From Todiramphus chloris collaris (lineage: Eukaryota; Chordata; Aves; Coraciiformes; Alcedinidae), in assembly GCA_025345505.1 (NCBI GenBank), contig JANVCC010000040.1, positions 12,740,023-12,804,022 on the forward strand: a stretch of DNA of 64,000 nt, in the 5' to 3' direction. The notes beneath the pieces were generated by a model. The model worked only from the letters and a program-made list of their open reading frames with translations, made no database searches and was not told the DNA's origin. Position 1 is the first letter of the stretch. Each line of letters starts with the position of its first letter. Positions 14,609 through 26,793 of this stretch are shown one piece after another. The translations under genes and the position numbers were made by a program.

Positions 14609-16448
14609 AACATACGTAAACACTATCCCTATCTATTTCTTTTACAACTTAATTTTTTCCCCCATTTTCTGTCATCACAAAATATCAATACAGAATTTCA
14701 AGCCTAAGTTAATTAATAAAGGCTTCATACACAGATTAATTTTGCTTGGATTTAGAGTGCACTGAGAGCTACCTATTCTAGCTGTTGTGAGGACTGAGTT
14801 GCTTTTAAACCTTAGTGCTCCCCACAAAGGGAGAGCTGACAGGTGACCAGGAGGCTGGCAAAGCTACTTCTATTTCCTACAAAAAAGTAAAACAGCAAGA
14901 GCAAAGAACCGCGTTTAAAGAGTAAAATGAATTTGCATACAATACTCTGTTCTGAGGCAATTAAGAGTTTCATTTACAGCAGCTTGTTACCAAAGTACTG
15001 CCAGCAGTGTTTATTAATTAAAAGGTGTTTTTTCATCCTTAGCTCCTTTGTGAAGCAAGTGAGAATTAGCCTACTGTTTCTGGGGAATTACAGTTTTCTA
15101 CTCATTTAAAAAATGAGGGTGAGTAGTTCTGCCACCTTTTTGCCCTGCAAACATTCTGCCTCTTATACACACCAGAAATTCAGTCAGCTCTCTTTCCGAC
15201 TGCCTAGGCATTACTTTACATATTTCTGTACAGATTCTGAATTATTTTGTACATCACCCAAAATCTGTGCTGGTGTTCTTTTAAAGCAACTCTGCTCTTT
15301 GCTTTCAAAAGAACATGTTGTTTCATTCCCCTAAAGAAGCTCAGAACATCAAGGAAAACAACATCAAGTGATAGTGGGTTCAAACATATTTCTAATCTTT
15401 ACAACCCTTCAGTAGTTACATTAAAAAAGTGAGGCATAATTTATTTCTGATGAAACAGAGTTGCTCAGCTTTCTGCTAATAGGATCCTCAGGGCAAAAGG
15501 GGTAGGGAAAGTACTGATAAAAGAAGAGAGCTTCATTTTACTGTTTTTTCCTAGTCTGGAAACAATAAATTAGTAATAGTGTTTACTCTGATTATCGTTG
15601 ATTTAGGATAAATTGTTCTCATTTAGCAAATGGGGAAATGAAATTCAGTGCCCAAGGGACTGAGAATATATATCTATGCCAAAGGCTACAATTGAAGAGA
15701 CATTTACAGACCCTTTCTGAATTCCTGGATTAATTCCAATCATTGCTGATAGTAGGGATGCTGTTATGCTAGGACCGTTTACCAGTTTAATGATGCCCAT
15801 TGGTGCTTCTTTCCCTTCCTCTCTCTGCTCTCCTCATGGCCATCACAAAACTTGTACTTTTATTTTTTTTTAGTCCCTGAAGGGTCACTAGCTTTTAAAT
15901 TTCTCCTCCCTCCTTTGGGAAAAAAACCGTACAACTCTTTCTCAGCAGTACACACCTAGGTTTTGATACTGTTCCTCCAAAGTTATACAACAAGCCAATT
16001 CCTGTCCTATTTAAACAAACAAATACAAAAGTACTTCTCAGAAAAGCATCATGAAAGCAATAGCAACACCATTACTCATCAAGAGAGCTTGGACTAAGTA
16101 AACTACTAAAAGTGTTCTCATTTCATTTAAAGGGCTGTATTAGCATCAGACTTCCTATGCTTGAAAATAATGCAAGAAGATATATAGCACAGTACTGAAG
16201 CTTGTGTCATCCGGCAAAAGCTTTGGGCTAGTATTGCATTTCCTGTTATGGAAGTATCATCATTTGTTATCACTTATTAAAATTTCATTTTATGGAACAT
16301 CTTTAAAAGGTCATTTTTTAAACAGGCATATTGTAGCCAGCAGTCCTGACTAGTTAACAACTTTATGAACACAAATCTTCATAGATTTGTTGCTTTGATT
16401 TATCGAAGGTAAAGCATAGATCTGATTAATCCAGCTTTTTAAAATGCT

Positions 16449-16464
16449 AAAAAAAAAAAAAAAA
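16449..16464. repeat. A16 homopolymer
   Basis: Sixteen consecutive A with no recognised retroposon to its left. Confidence 0.85.
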
Positions 16465-17663
16465 TAGTTTATTGTTCTCCTATTTCACTGTCACAGCCAT
16501 TAGTTTTGTTTTGCTTTCTCCTGATAAATACTTTGATCTTTAAAATGACATTCAGTCACAGTTACTATGATGATGTTTGACTATTTATTCATTATCTCTT
16601 GTATTTACTGTACTCCGAGCTGGCATGTACATTCATGTTTTAGTCACTATTTCCACAGGTACTACCTTTAGAATTTAAACATCGTATATGGAACTGACGA
16701 ACTACATCTGCAAAAATCAAACCAAAGGCTAGTTTAGAAAACCAAAAATAAAGGATACCTAGATTAGCCTCCAAAGTGACCAGCAGGCATACTGCAATAG
16801 CACAGTCATTATGTGAATCTTTGTCTTCAGTACAATTTCATAGTGTTTAGAAATACATTCTGACAAGTGGTAGGATCAAAATGGGCTTGGCACACCAGTA
16901 TTTACAGGGTATCGCTGCTTCCTACATAGGCTATCAATGCACCTTATAGCTATATTTGATTTTTTTTTTCCCCCTCATGCATAAGGATTACAAGTGCACA
17001 GATGATAAGTGTTAACCCTTACAATCAGGAATTTTAACCTTAAAGTCAATATGTTTACTGCTAGTTTACAGACATACTTGTGAGCTTAACTTCTTCTGAC
17101 AGCTTCCCCTTTTTGATATGAAAATTGTGTTAACTGAATGTTGTCACTGGCTTTTGGAATTATCAGTTATGGTTTTTAAATCATTAAAGAATTACACAGG
17201 GGAGTAAGTTTGATATACTTCTCAATGGCTATTTTTTTTACTTTTTAAATTGTTGGCATTCTCTTTTGGAAGGTCTTCCTTTGGAGGGATCTTCCTTTTC
17301 AAACTTTGATTTATAACAAAACAAGAACACGCAAGAACAACATTCTTCTCATCCACGCTAATAACTGAAAGACCGGAGCACACATTGTTATTCTGTAGAT
17401 GAAGTACTGGCTATAACCTATACTTAACAAGTATTTGTACTATGCTGCCAGATTGGATAGCAGTGGCCAGGAAGCACTTTGTCTTCACTATGTGAGAAAG
17501 GAAAAAGAGACATACCAGTGACACAGAACCAACAATGGCTGGAAGATATGACAAAATCTAACCCTTGACCCCTACAGTGGCACAGACAACAATAGGAATG
17601 TTCTTGTAAATATTCAGAAAATGGTTTCTTAAAATTTCAGGATGAATTTGCAAGTGTGGGGGT

Positions 17664-17680
17664 AAAAAAAAAAAAAAAAA
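17664..17680. repeat. A17 homopolymer
   Basis: Seventeen consecutive A preceded by GTGGGGGT. No recognised retroposon body adjoins it. Confidence 0.85.
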
Positions 17681-20089
17681 TTACTCATCTGTCTTTAGCT
17701 ACAAAGTCTTTTAGGAGTTTTACTGAGGACTAGCTCGTACCAGGTAGATTGAAGATCACCTTCTAAGACCAGGAGTAAATTGCTTGAGATGTGCCTTTAT
17801 CACCTTCTCAGCCTCACAACAATTTTCATTTCAGAAGGAAAGGGAAATGTACCAAGATTAAAAGAAAATCAAATATAACTGAAAACAGACAAGCCCACTA
17901 CCAAATAGAGACTTCCTTCCAGGAGACTCGAGTCAGACAATCAGAATAGAATGTAATAATAATTATCACACGTTGAAACTAAAGCACATTAAGTTTGGAA
18001 GGTGTTGATTTCATCATACTCTCTTTAACATGATGAACAGATTTACACAACACAATGTTCAAAGGTGTCTCAAAGCAAAGACACATCTGTAATGTATGCA
18101 TGTTCCTAACTTTCAGCAAGTAGTCTTCAAAACACTTTCTTAGTTCCACACTACCTGTACCTTTTATTTTCAGGTTTTCCCAAGGTTATAAGCACACACT
18201 TCCATGTCACATTCTCAAGATTTGGGCAGGACTGTAGAGTTTCACATCTCATACAGGTCTAAACCAGGCAGAAATTAAGGATTCCTCTATCCAAGTCTTC
18301 TCCCATGATCAATCCCATAGTTACTTTGAGCACAGGCTTCAGTCAGGGATTCACACAAAATGTTTTAGCAACCAACATTATTTTAATGCACAGCCAGAGA
18401 ATACCCTGAGAATAATACAGCCTAATTAGCTGTTGTTACACACACAGGAGTATGGGATGCCTGGATTAAATACTTTGTTTAGAGTGACCAGGTTCAAACT
18501 CCAGATATCGAACTGCTCCCAGAAGAAGGAGCTAATAGCTCTGTGAGCTATTCTAATGGTGAGCACCTTAAATCCTGGAAACGGAAGGTATTCAAGACTG
18601 CTGCAAGAAATGCAAGATTCAGTAGGTCGTATGATTTGATTTATACTCCTCAGAATGCTTTTGCATTTTCTACTGAAAGTACAATGAACTTGTTATGAAG
18701 TGAATGCTTGAGGCAGGTATATTCAATACAGCTACTACTATATCCTACTGTTACATGGCATCTGTAGATGACAAGTTTTTGCCTTCTAAGTAAAGACAAG
18801 TTCAAAACCTATGAGAAAACCTGCTCTAATAAGAAATCCAGTTCAACAGAAACATCATTAAAAGCTCAGGAAATTTATTCTTAAGTACTGTTTTGAGACC
18901 ACAGGCTTTAACTAAACTGCAGAGATATATCCAAGCAACTATGCCTTTAGACACCCAATTATCACCAGAAAAAGAATACACTTTAAAAAGTAATGTCATT
19001 ACACAAACATTTTCTAGTAGTGCTGGCTGAAATGTGACATTGTGGTAACAATCAACAGCCTTCATATGCATCACCAAATTCTAAACTACCTCTAAAATTT
19101 ACAGTAGAAACAGATGTAAATCTTACCCGGGGGTGGGAAAAGAGATAGAATGCTTTCGCTGCGGTGTTAGAATTTTTATTCTGGCATTATAATTAAAAAC
19201 TTGGAAGACTGCAGTTCAGAACCAGACTTGTTGGAATGTGGTGCAAAGACCTTTAACTGCACAGTGACAACAATGCAATCGCATAGCAATATGACAAATG
19301 TATTTGACTCTAAACTCATGTCCTCCATAAGGCCTCCAAAGTTTTTTCAAGGTACTGCATTCTACTGGTAGTAAATCATTGACATTATCAGACTCACGGG
19401 TAAGGCATGGCCTGCAAAGGCTCTGAAAAAACAGTTTCCACAATAGCCTCTCTGCACAGGAATTAGCAAAGTGGCCTGAACATTGACAGCCCTAGACGTT
19501 TTGCTCACATCATTTTCTGATTACTTTACCTGTTATTTTCATAAATTCTTTTACGTGTCTATTTTAAAAGGGGTTTTTTTGAGCATGGCTGATGGTTATA
19601 AAGAGTATAGAAATAGGAAGCAAGAATCTCTATCTGGAGGCAAAAAGTCCTTTCAAGAAGCAGTTTGGAAACTAACCCTTGTTTGCTCTGTGCTGTCTAT
19701 TTTTAAAGCAATGAACAAATTGTCTCCAGTACCATGGAAATAATCAACAGAGAATCAAAACCTGGAGTTTCTACAACAGCACAAATCAAAAGCTGTTGGA
19801 ATCCAATAGCTGGAGCCTGTCTCATTATTTCACCGTGCTTTGATGTGCTTTTCAGCCACATATCTTAGAGAATTACTTGCAGATATGTCTATCTACAAAT
19901 TCTGCATTGCTTACACATTACAGTTTCCAGCAGAGATAAATACTGTAACTGAGTTCTCAGTTTCAAAAAAATAAAAACCCACAAACCCGCAACTTTTTTT
20001 TTTCCTTATCTTCTATTAAGCACAAAATCCTGTAAATAGAGGAATTGAAAATCAGCTGCATCGCATAAAAGAATCAAGTTTGTTATTGA

Positions 20090-20440
20090 CTTTTAGCTGG
20101 TAGTTTCCATTAGATTATCCATCATACTTTTATTATGTGATCAACTGCCTAATTAATTTTGTCCTTGTGCATTTAGGCAGAGTACTGTATGTTTCAATAG
20201 GGCTTACTATAATCCTGCACCTGTAGGCTCAGCGATTTCGACAGCTCTCCATCATAAGTTTATACTGTGCCTATAATCATGTCAGCTGGAGAATAGTTCC
20301 AGCTATTCAGGCTGCTGAAATCTAACAGTATTTATTTTCTGAGGCACTAGAAAATTTGCATCTGTGGTTATGCGTCTTTGGACTTTAATCAGATCAAAGT
20401 CACTGAAAGATATTAAGAGAGTTAGCTACAATATTTTTCT
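20090..20440. promoter_or_regulatory. Possible conserved non-coding element
   Basis: This stretch lacks simple repeats and transposon similarity. It is dense in short motifs typical of developmental enhancers: a TAATTA-type homeodomain core near 20150, and a run of GATCAAAG-like TCF/LEF sites near 20393-20400. This is a judgement from texture only. The sequence cannot show conservation, and AT-rich DNA produces such motifs by chance. Confidence 0.15.
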
Positions 20441-21128
20441 CAGACTATTTTAGTGGATACATCAGACAGTGTTTTGATTTTCCCTGCTTATCTAGTAATA
20501 TGAACAGATGCAATCATGCTATTGTGTAATGAATGTTGATTGCCAACAGTATTTGATTTTGCAACCATTCTGCAGCGATAATTAAAGATTACTTGATATC
20601 CTATACAGTGATAGTTACAGATTGCTTTCTGTGCATTATTGTGAAATGCCACAGAGAATGTATGTATTCTCTACAACTTTTTGTCTGGCATATATTTCAG
20701 GGTAGAAAGAAGTCATGACTCATGATAACAAAAATATTCAGATGCTAATGAAGAGAATCTTTCCAAAATTTGTGTTTATTTGCGATTTTCTTCTGGTTTG
20801 TGGCTTTTATATTAAGTGAAGGGTTAGTACTTCATGATGTATTAGCTGTAACTTTAGGAAAAGGACAGGAAATGAAGTTTCATGGAAGCTATACTACTGC
20901 CAGGTCTGCTCTAAAGAGTGCTGTAGCCAGTGGTACTCTCTTCTGGGATTCCAGTGAGCTTCAGAGAATGCCCACATGCAGCACGCATATAAACATCTAT
21001 TACACCATTCAGAAACCGTAGGAGGGAAACATCTAATTGTACTTTTTCCACTAACAAACTTTTTAAAAATTCTTGATTTCATACCATTATAGTTTTGGAC
21101 AAAACGTGATTTTCAGACTAAATTGTAC

Positions 21129-21187
21129 AATATAAAAATATAAAGTTATAAAATTTATAAAATACAAAAAATATAAAAATATAAAAT
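21129..21187. repeat. AT-rich TATAAAA-type patch
   Basis: Repeated TATAAAAA and TATAAAAT words with almost no G or C for about 60 bases. The many TATA-like words are a by-product of the repeat and should not be read as promoters. Confidence 0.8.
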
Positions 21188-24006
21188 AGGAGTTCAGCTG
21201 AAGCTATCCCCTTCTCAGCAGTAGCCAAAGGAAAGCATGGCTAGAAGTAGACTATGGGGATTTATGAGTTGTTATTTGATTATTGCTTTGTTTGGTTTAT
21301 TAGGCACGAGGAGTCCACAGTTCTCCTGACAGTTGGCGGAAACCTGCCACAGCCCTGTAACTGTTGCTTTCCTCATATCTAGCACAGTCAGTGGGTACAG
21401 TGTGTGTGAGACAACACAACGATGCATCTTTACACTCTCAGGTATGCAAAGCGCTGGCACTATATCCTCTCCACCCCATTGTATGCTCAGGAAGGTAGAG
21501 AAACAAAAAATGCCTTCCTTTGTACTCACACTTTCAAGCCCTTTTTTGACTGTCTGGAATACATGCAGCCTTCTTCATAAGCCTACCTGAGCAGCGGACG
21601 TACCCTCAGCCCAGACAGCATCACCACTATGCCCCTGATCTCTGCCAGCTCCTAGATGGCAATGTGAGCTAAGGATGCTTTGGAACACTGAAAGCCGTCT
21701 GTGTATATAAGCATTAGCAGGATCAGGATCACGGTCCAGTACATCACATCGCATCTTTAATGACTTCTGCTGAACAACTATTTGAGTCCCAAGACCTGCA
21801 AATATTTTACAAACTCCTTTACTAACAGCTTCAGGCTGCACTGTTCAAGTGCCACGGCTCCTCCAAACCACAGTAGGTAACTGGCATTCATCTCCAAGGC
21901 CAACATTGCATGTTGCTTTTTATTTTTACAGCTTTACATTTCACTTTTAATCATAATTCAGCAGACAACACAGCAAGCTGCTTAGATCAGTGGTCAATAC
22001 AGTTCGCAGGCAAACTCCTCACAAATAGCAGCAGCAGGTCCCTTGCACAGCTCTCCCTGCTTTAGAAAGGACGTGTCAGGTGCTGAAAGTTGCCAATTAA
22101 ATTCTCTTCGCTCTCGGTGCGAGCTGTAGACTTTGAGGATGTTGTGACTTGCAGTTCTTATGAAATGGGGCCGGGGGAGAATACAAGACTAACTCCTATA
22201 CAGTCTGTTCTGGAGCACTGATAATTTAAAGCTGATAATTATTTCTGGGTTTTTTGCTAAGAAACAGAAAGATACCTGAGCCTCTGATGTGTTTCCACTG
22301 TGTGTCATTGTGCATGTCAGAAAGATACCAGTTTCCTGTGATCTAAGAAAGCATTTCTGCTGACACTCTTCTTATGACTTTTCATTCCAATTTAAAAAGT
22401 TACCTGTTGAGGAATTTTTATGATACTGTCTACTTCCTATAGAGGCTACCACCTAAGCCTTGATTAGTTCACAGGAGATCAAACTCCCTAACAAGTTACT
22501 GTCAGTTGCAGTTTTAAGAGTAGAACTAGGTCAGGTTTATTACCTACATCAATTCTTTCATGTAGAAGTGCAAAGAAAAAAAAAAATTAGAAAAAAATAA
22601 AGGAAAACAGGACTGAAAGTCTAACTAGCATATATAAAAATGCTTCAGATCTCAAAAGTGAAATGTCACAAATGATTTTTACATTACCAAACTCCCAAGG
22701 CTGAAGCTATATAGTTTCCAGCTTTGTTTAAGAGACCTTACAATATTACAGCATGTTTTTGTTCCAGAGATAGCATATGAGCGGAGTAATTTGTAATACG
22801 GAATCCCTTCGGTATTCATTCAGCAAAGGCTGTGGAAAGGATTTGTGTTCTGATGAGGGCAGAAATAGCTTCTGCACAATATTGATCTTTTTTAAGTGCT
22901 GGGATTGTTCTGGGTAATTTTGGAGAAGAAAGAACAGTTAAAAGGTTTACCAAGTTGTTTTGTATCATATTTAGTCACTCTTTTTTTTCTTTTGACAACT
23001 CACAATAATATATCACTACGGAATCCTTGATAACTTTCTACAACGAAGGCCTGCTAAGTATGATCCTTTTATTGCAGTGTGTTTTTATTTCATCCTGTGA
23101 TTTTAGATCCAGGAAATGCAAACACACTGCAAGAGAAGAAAGCACCTTTTCAAAAAGGTACAGATTGTCTTTCATTTCTAAGGGTAATTTTTTTTTTTTT
23201 TGGACTGAACTGCCAATCTGTATTTGACCACTGTGTCCATGGCTAGGAGTAGAAGCAATTACAGGCACACAGAATCACACATTTATTATTATTATGTTTT
23301 TAAGGTGTTTTTTATGTGCACCATCAGTGATACTCATATTTTCTGGCCACCAGCTACTCACTGCTTAATCAAGTAGGATAAACATGCATTTCCAAAAGTC
23401 CCAAGAGAAAGAAAATGATGGCTATGGCTACAGCATTTACAGCCATAAGAGAGGCTCCTAATCAACCAAAAAGGTACTAAAATAGAGAGTTTAAAGGAAT
23501 TAATACAGGAAGGTAAAGTAAGAGCTGTTAGGTAACCAACAATTCCTACTGTAGTGGTGAAATAATCATTATTAATCCTCCTGCTTGAACCCACTGAGTT
23601 TGGGGATAAGCCACTGCATTAGACACAGATGTTATTAAGATATACTTTGCAAGAACAGGCATCTCAGGAGAGAACATGACTTAAACACATTTTTGGGTCA
23701 TGTCTCCTCTCCTGTATCCTCCTTATTCCTGCCAGTACTAATTAATGTACAAGCTCATACAAACATTGCCAGCAAGTGTGTGACAAGCAGCATAAATGGG
23801 AAGCTTTTCTAGCATTAATGAAACACATGAGAAGTGGAATGTGGTGTAGACAAAGTGCCATTACTCTAATTTTACTATCTGTATGGTTAATGTCAAGTGA
23901 AAAACCTACACAAACGCAGGAACAGGCTTAGCTTCACAGCACACTGATACTAGAAATTATGAAAAAATGTTACAACAGTCTAAAGAATGGCTTCCCAACA
24001 ACAACA

Positions 24007-24022
24007 AATATATATATATAAA
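24007..24022. repeat. AT dinucleotide microsatellite
   Basis: About eight AT units after an A/C-rich lead. Confidence 0.8.
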
Positions 24023-25374
24023 TTGTGTTTATCTACCAAGGGCCTTTTACTGAGTCACAATGCACAGCTCAAACCCAGTTTACAACAGTGAAAGACTAAA
24101 GCTGCGTATCAGTGCCCAACTCCACAGGTCCCAACAAAGCTAGACTACAGTCAACGGTATATTCTGGACACAGCTCCTTTTCTGTCTCCACTCCAGGCCT
24201 ACTGGATCTACTCCATCCTCTTGTGAAACAGAGCAATCTGAAAAGGAGCAAAGCTGACTGATTGCTTTACTTAGCAATGTTTGAGAACAGAACCTTAGAT
24301 CATACCCCTCTCAAATCTCTTCTTCACTAAGCTATCTGCTTACCTTTCAACCCTTGCTAGCTTTTTCTACCTCAGAGTTTCAAGAAGCTGGGTAAAAAAA
24401 CCCCTGCAGACCCCTGCACTGGCAATGAAACTTCTCTGAGGTTACACACTCTGTGCCCCCAAAGACACTGAGGACATGCTTGAGGTAAGATCTACCTTTC
24501 CCAAGTTGGAACAGTCTCTCAGCCTTTTAGAGCACAGCAGAAAAGTGAATGCAGAAATCCAAACTGCAGGAGACACCAGGTGATGTGATGAGATTGTTAG
24601 ATGCCTACTCTGAGGATGGCATCCCACAGTCTGGAATCTCACCAGAGAAAGGAAACAGAGTGCTCTACCCATGAAAGCTAGCACTAGAGCAGGACTCCTA
24701 ATGCTCCTGTACGTACGGTAGGTAGGGACTTTTTCTCACAAGATCAAGGTCTTTTGGATTACCTCCCTGACAAGAGGAAGCAGTGGGACCTAAACAGTGT
24801 ATCCTGGATTATCATGACAGGAACAAGACCTAGCTTATAGATATTGTAGTGACTTTCATGGTAAGAAAAAGAAAAAAAAAAACTAAAAAAACAGAGGTGG
24901 TCTGGATGTTGCCCACTTCTAGCTCACAACAACATAAACTGAAGAGATGCTTTAAGTTCTCTGTTATAAAGATATAATACCTCATATTTCCAATTTACCA
25001 CATTGGATTCAAAGTTCTTGTCTACAAAAAAACCCCAAAAAACAAAAACCAACAAACCAATCAATACTCTTAAGCATGGCAGCCCTAAAGATAGATGCAG
25101 AAAGAAGCTGTTGAAAAAAACCCATGGCAAAACCCCCATATATAGTTATAAAGCAGAGTTTCTTTAGGGAATAAAAAACAACAAAACCACCCTGCCCCTA
25201 TCTCAAAACAATCTTTTAGAAGTCCTAAGATATTTCTAAACCTTTGCTCTTCGATTTCTTTCTTGCTCCTGTAACATGTATCTCCTCTACTTCACACACA
25301 CATACTGCACCTGTATTTACAGTGATGCACTGTTGCACACAAATAACTCCCAGATCCCTCCTCCTCCTCTTTTC

Positions 25375-25464
25375 CGTTGAAGCCGGGAATCCCGCCTTGT
25401 GCGAGCCTGCAACACCCCAGATGGGCGAGGGAGGCTTGCCAGCAGCCTTGCTCAAAACCACAAG
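25375..25464 (+). other. CpG-richer island with candidate first exon
   Basis: Five CpG dinucleotides fall within 60 bases (about 25374-25430), against an almost CpG-free background. An ATG at about 25420 is followed by G at +4. It opens a 15-codon frame (MGEGGLPAALLKTTR) that ends at a CAAG|GTAATT donor-like site near 25464. This is what a short 5' exon with an associated promoter could look like. There is no TATA box or recognised protein, and the frame is too short to be informative. It could equally be a chance GC-rich patch. Confidence 0.2.
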
Positions 25465-26626
25465 GTAATTTTACAGTCTTCTGTTTTAACATTGTGCAGT
25501 GAATACCATTTCTTATACAAAATATTAATGGCATATGGCACTGCTTTAATAGCACAGCCATTTGGGGTGGAGTGCAAGGAGGGTTTTTTTATTATTATTA
25601 TTACAACACAATAGCTTCATTAGCTACTGCGACGGACAGCACAGAGTAATGGGAATGACTGATTCAAACAGGAAGTCCTGAGGTAAGTCATTCTGTGTAA
25701 GTTGACTACATGATGTAGTATCAGGCAAAGCAGTTTAAAGGTCTGATGAGATGACAAATCATTAACTCAGTATCTCTCCAAATGCAAGCAGTATGGCCAC
25801 AGGTGTTGTCTAAATCCCCTCTTTTCTCTTTTTTTAGCTATCTGAATACGTGATTGGGAATTAATCTTTGACAAACTTCTAACCCGTTAAAATCTCCTGA
25901 TAAAACTGAAGTACAAAAGGATTGCCAGCAGAGTATCATTTACAACTGCAACTAAAGCAAAAGAAAAGAAAGGAACCTTTGAGGAAGTTACAAACAATAA
26001 CTACAGTCCAATAATGTCCCAGTGACAGGCAGATTATCAAGTAAAAAAGAAACAAGTATAATGTTCACGTTTATCTAAGGGGAGAAGGAGCAAGGGTGCT
26101 TGAATGAGCACTCTATCATCTTTAGATCATCTTCCACTTTTGGAAGAATACGGGACAAATCTGTCAGTAATGAGGAACCGTGGCCTTTCACAAACACTCT
26201 GCAGGAGGTGGCTAGACAGAGGTACAGAACATGTAAGCACACTCTATCTACCAGCAGCAGCAAGCATATGAGAGAGATACAACCTCTTGTTGAGGAATTC
26301 CTTAGGGCAGAGATTAGTGGATGCCAGTACATTTACCTGGAAAATGACCTCTGCATGCACTTTTAATACTCTCTCCTTAAGCATCTTGTGTAAGTCACTG
26401 TTGCAAAGAGAATATGGTATTAAATGAATACTTGTGATTACTAAATATGGCTGGTATTTCAATCTATGTATTTACATGTACAGAATTGTTGTTGTTTTTA
26501 TTATTATGTTTTAATTATCACTTACAATATTTTTTTCCTACATTTGCTTAATTTACCCTATTTGCTCCAGAGTTGCTCCTTCCTAACTAGTGGTCAATGG
26601 CTATCCCATACCATATGATATCGTGC

Positions 26627-26654
26627 GGCGGAGGAGGAGGAGGGAGGGAGAGAC
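26627..26654. repeat. GGA-rich purine tract
   Basis: (GGA)n passing into (GGGA)n on the plus strand, preceded by two CpG. It is a low-complexity, polypurine-polypyrimidine tract. Confidence 0.8.
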
Positions 26655-26766
26655 AGTCATAGTGATGGCTTTTGTCTTCCCAATCAACTGTTACGTGTTA
26701 GGTGAAGAGGATCAGTGGAGTCTGAAGAGCTCATGTTGAGATAGCTTTCTAACTGTTCAAGGGAAT

Positions 26767-26793
26767 AACAAACAAACAAAAAACAAACAAACA
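26767..26793. repeat. (CAAA)n tetranucleotide repeat
   Basis: Imperfect CAAA repeats, followed about 20 bases later by a further A run. Simple repeat. Confidence 0.8.

Larger units (their letters stand above)
6535..20080. other. Gene-poor unique DNA with simple repeats
   Basis: No gene or recognisable transposon is supported. The stretch has an 18-base T run (7682-7699), a GT/AT dinucleotide patch (7985-8013), an ATT triplet patch (8967-8985), an AT/AC dinucleotide patch (14583-14608), and A runs at 16449-16464 and 17664-17680. A slightly CpG-richer patch lies at 10550-10640. Open frames of up to 107 codons look random. One minus-strand segment (9006-9050) has exon-like borders and is discussed under findings. 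Confidence 0.55.

Noticed and set aside
15610..15660. MIR-like core (words such as AAATGGGGAAATGAAATTC)
   Set aside because: The resemblance is short and weak, and no tRNA-like head or LINE2-like tail is visible. It is not enough to call.
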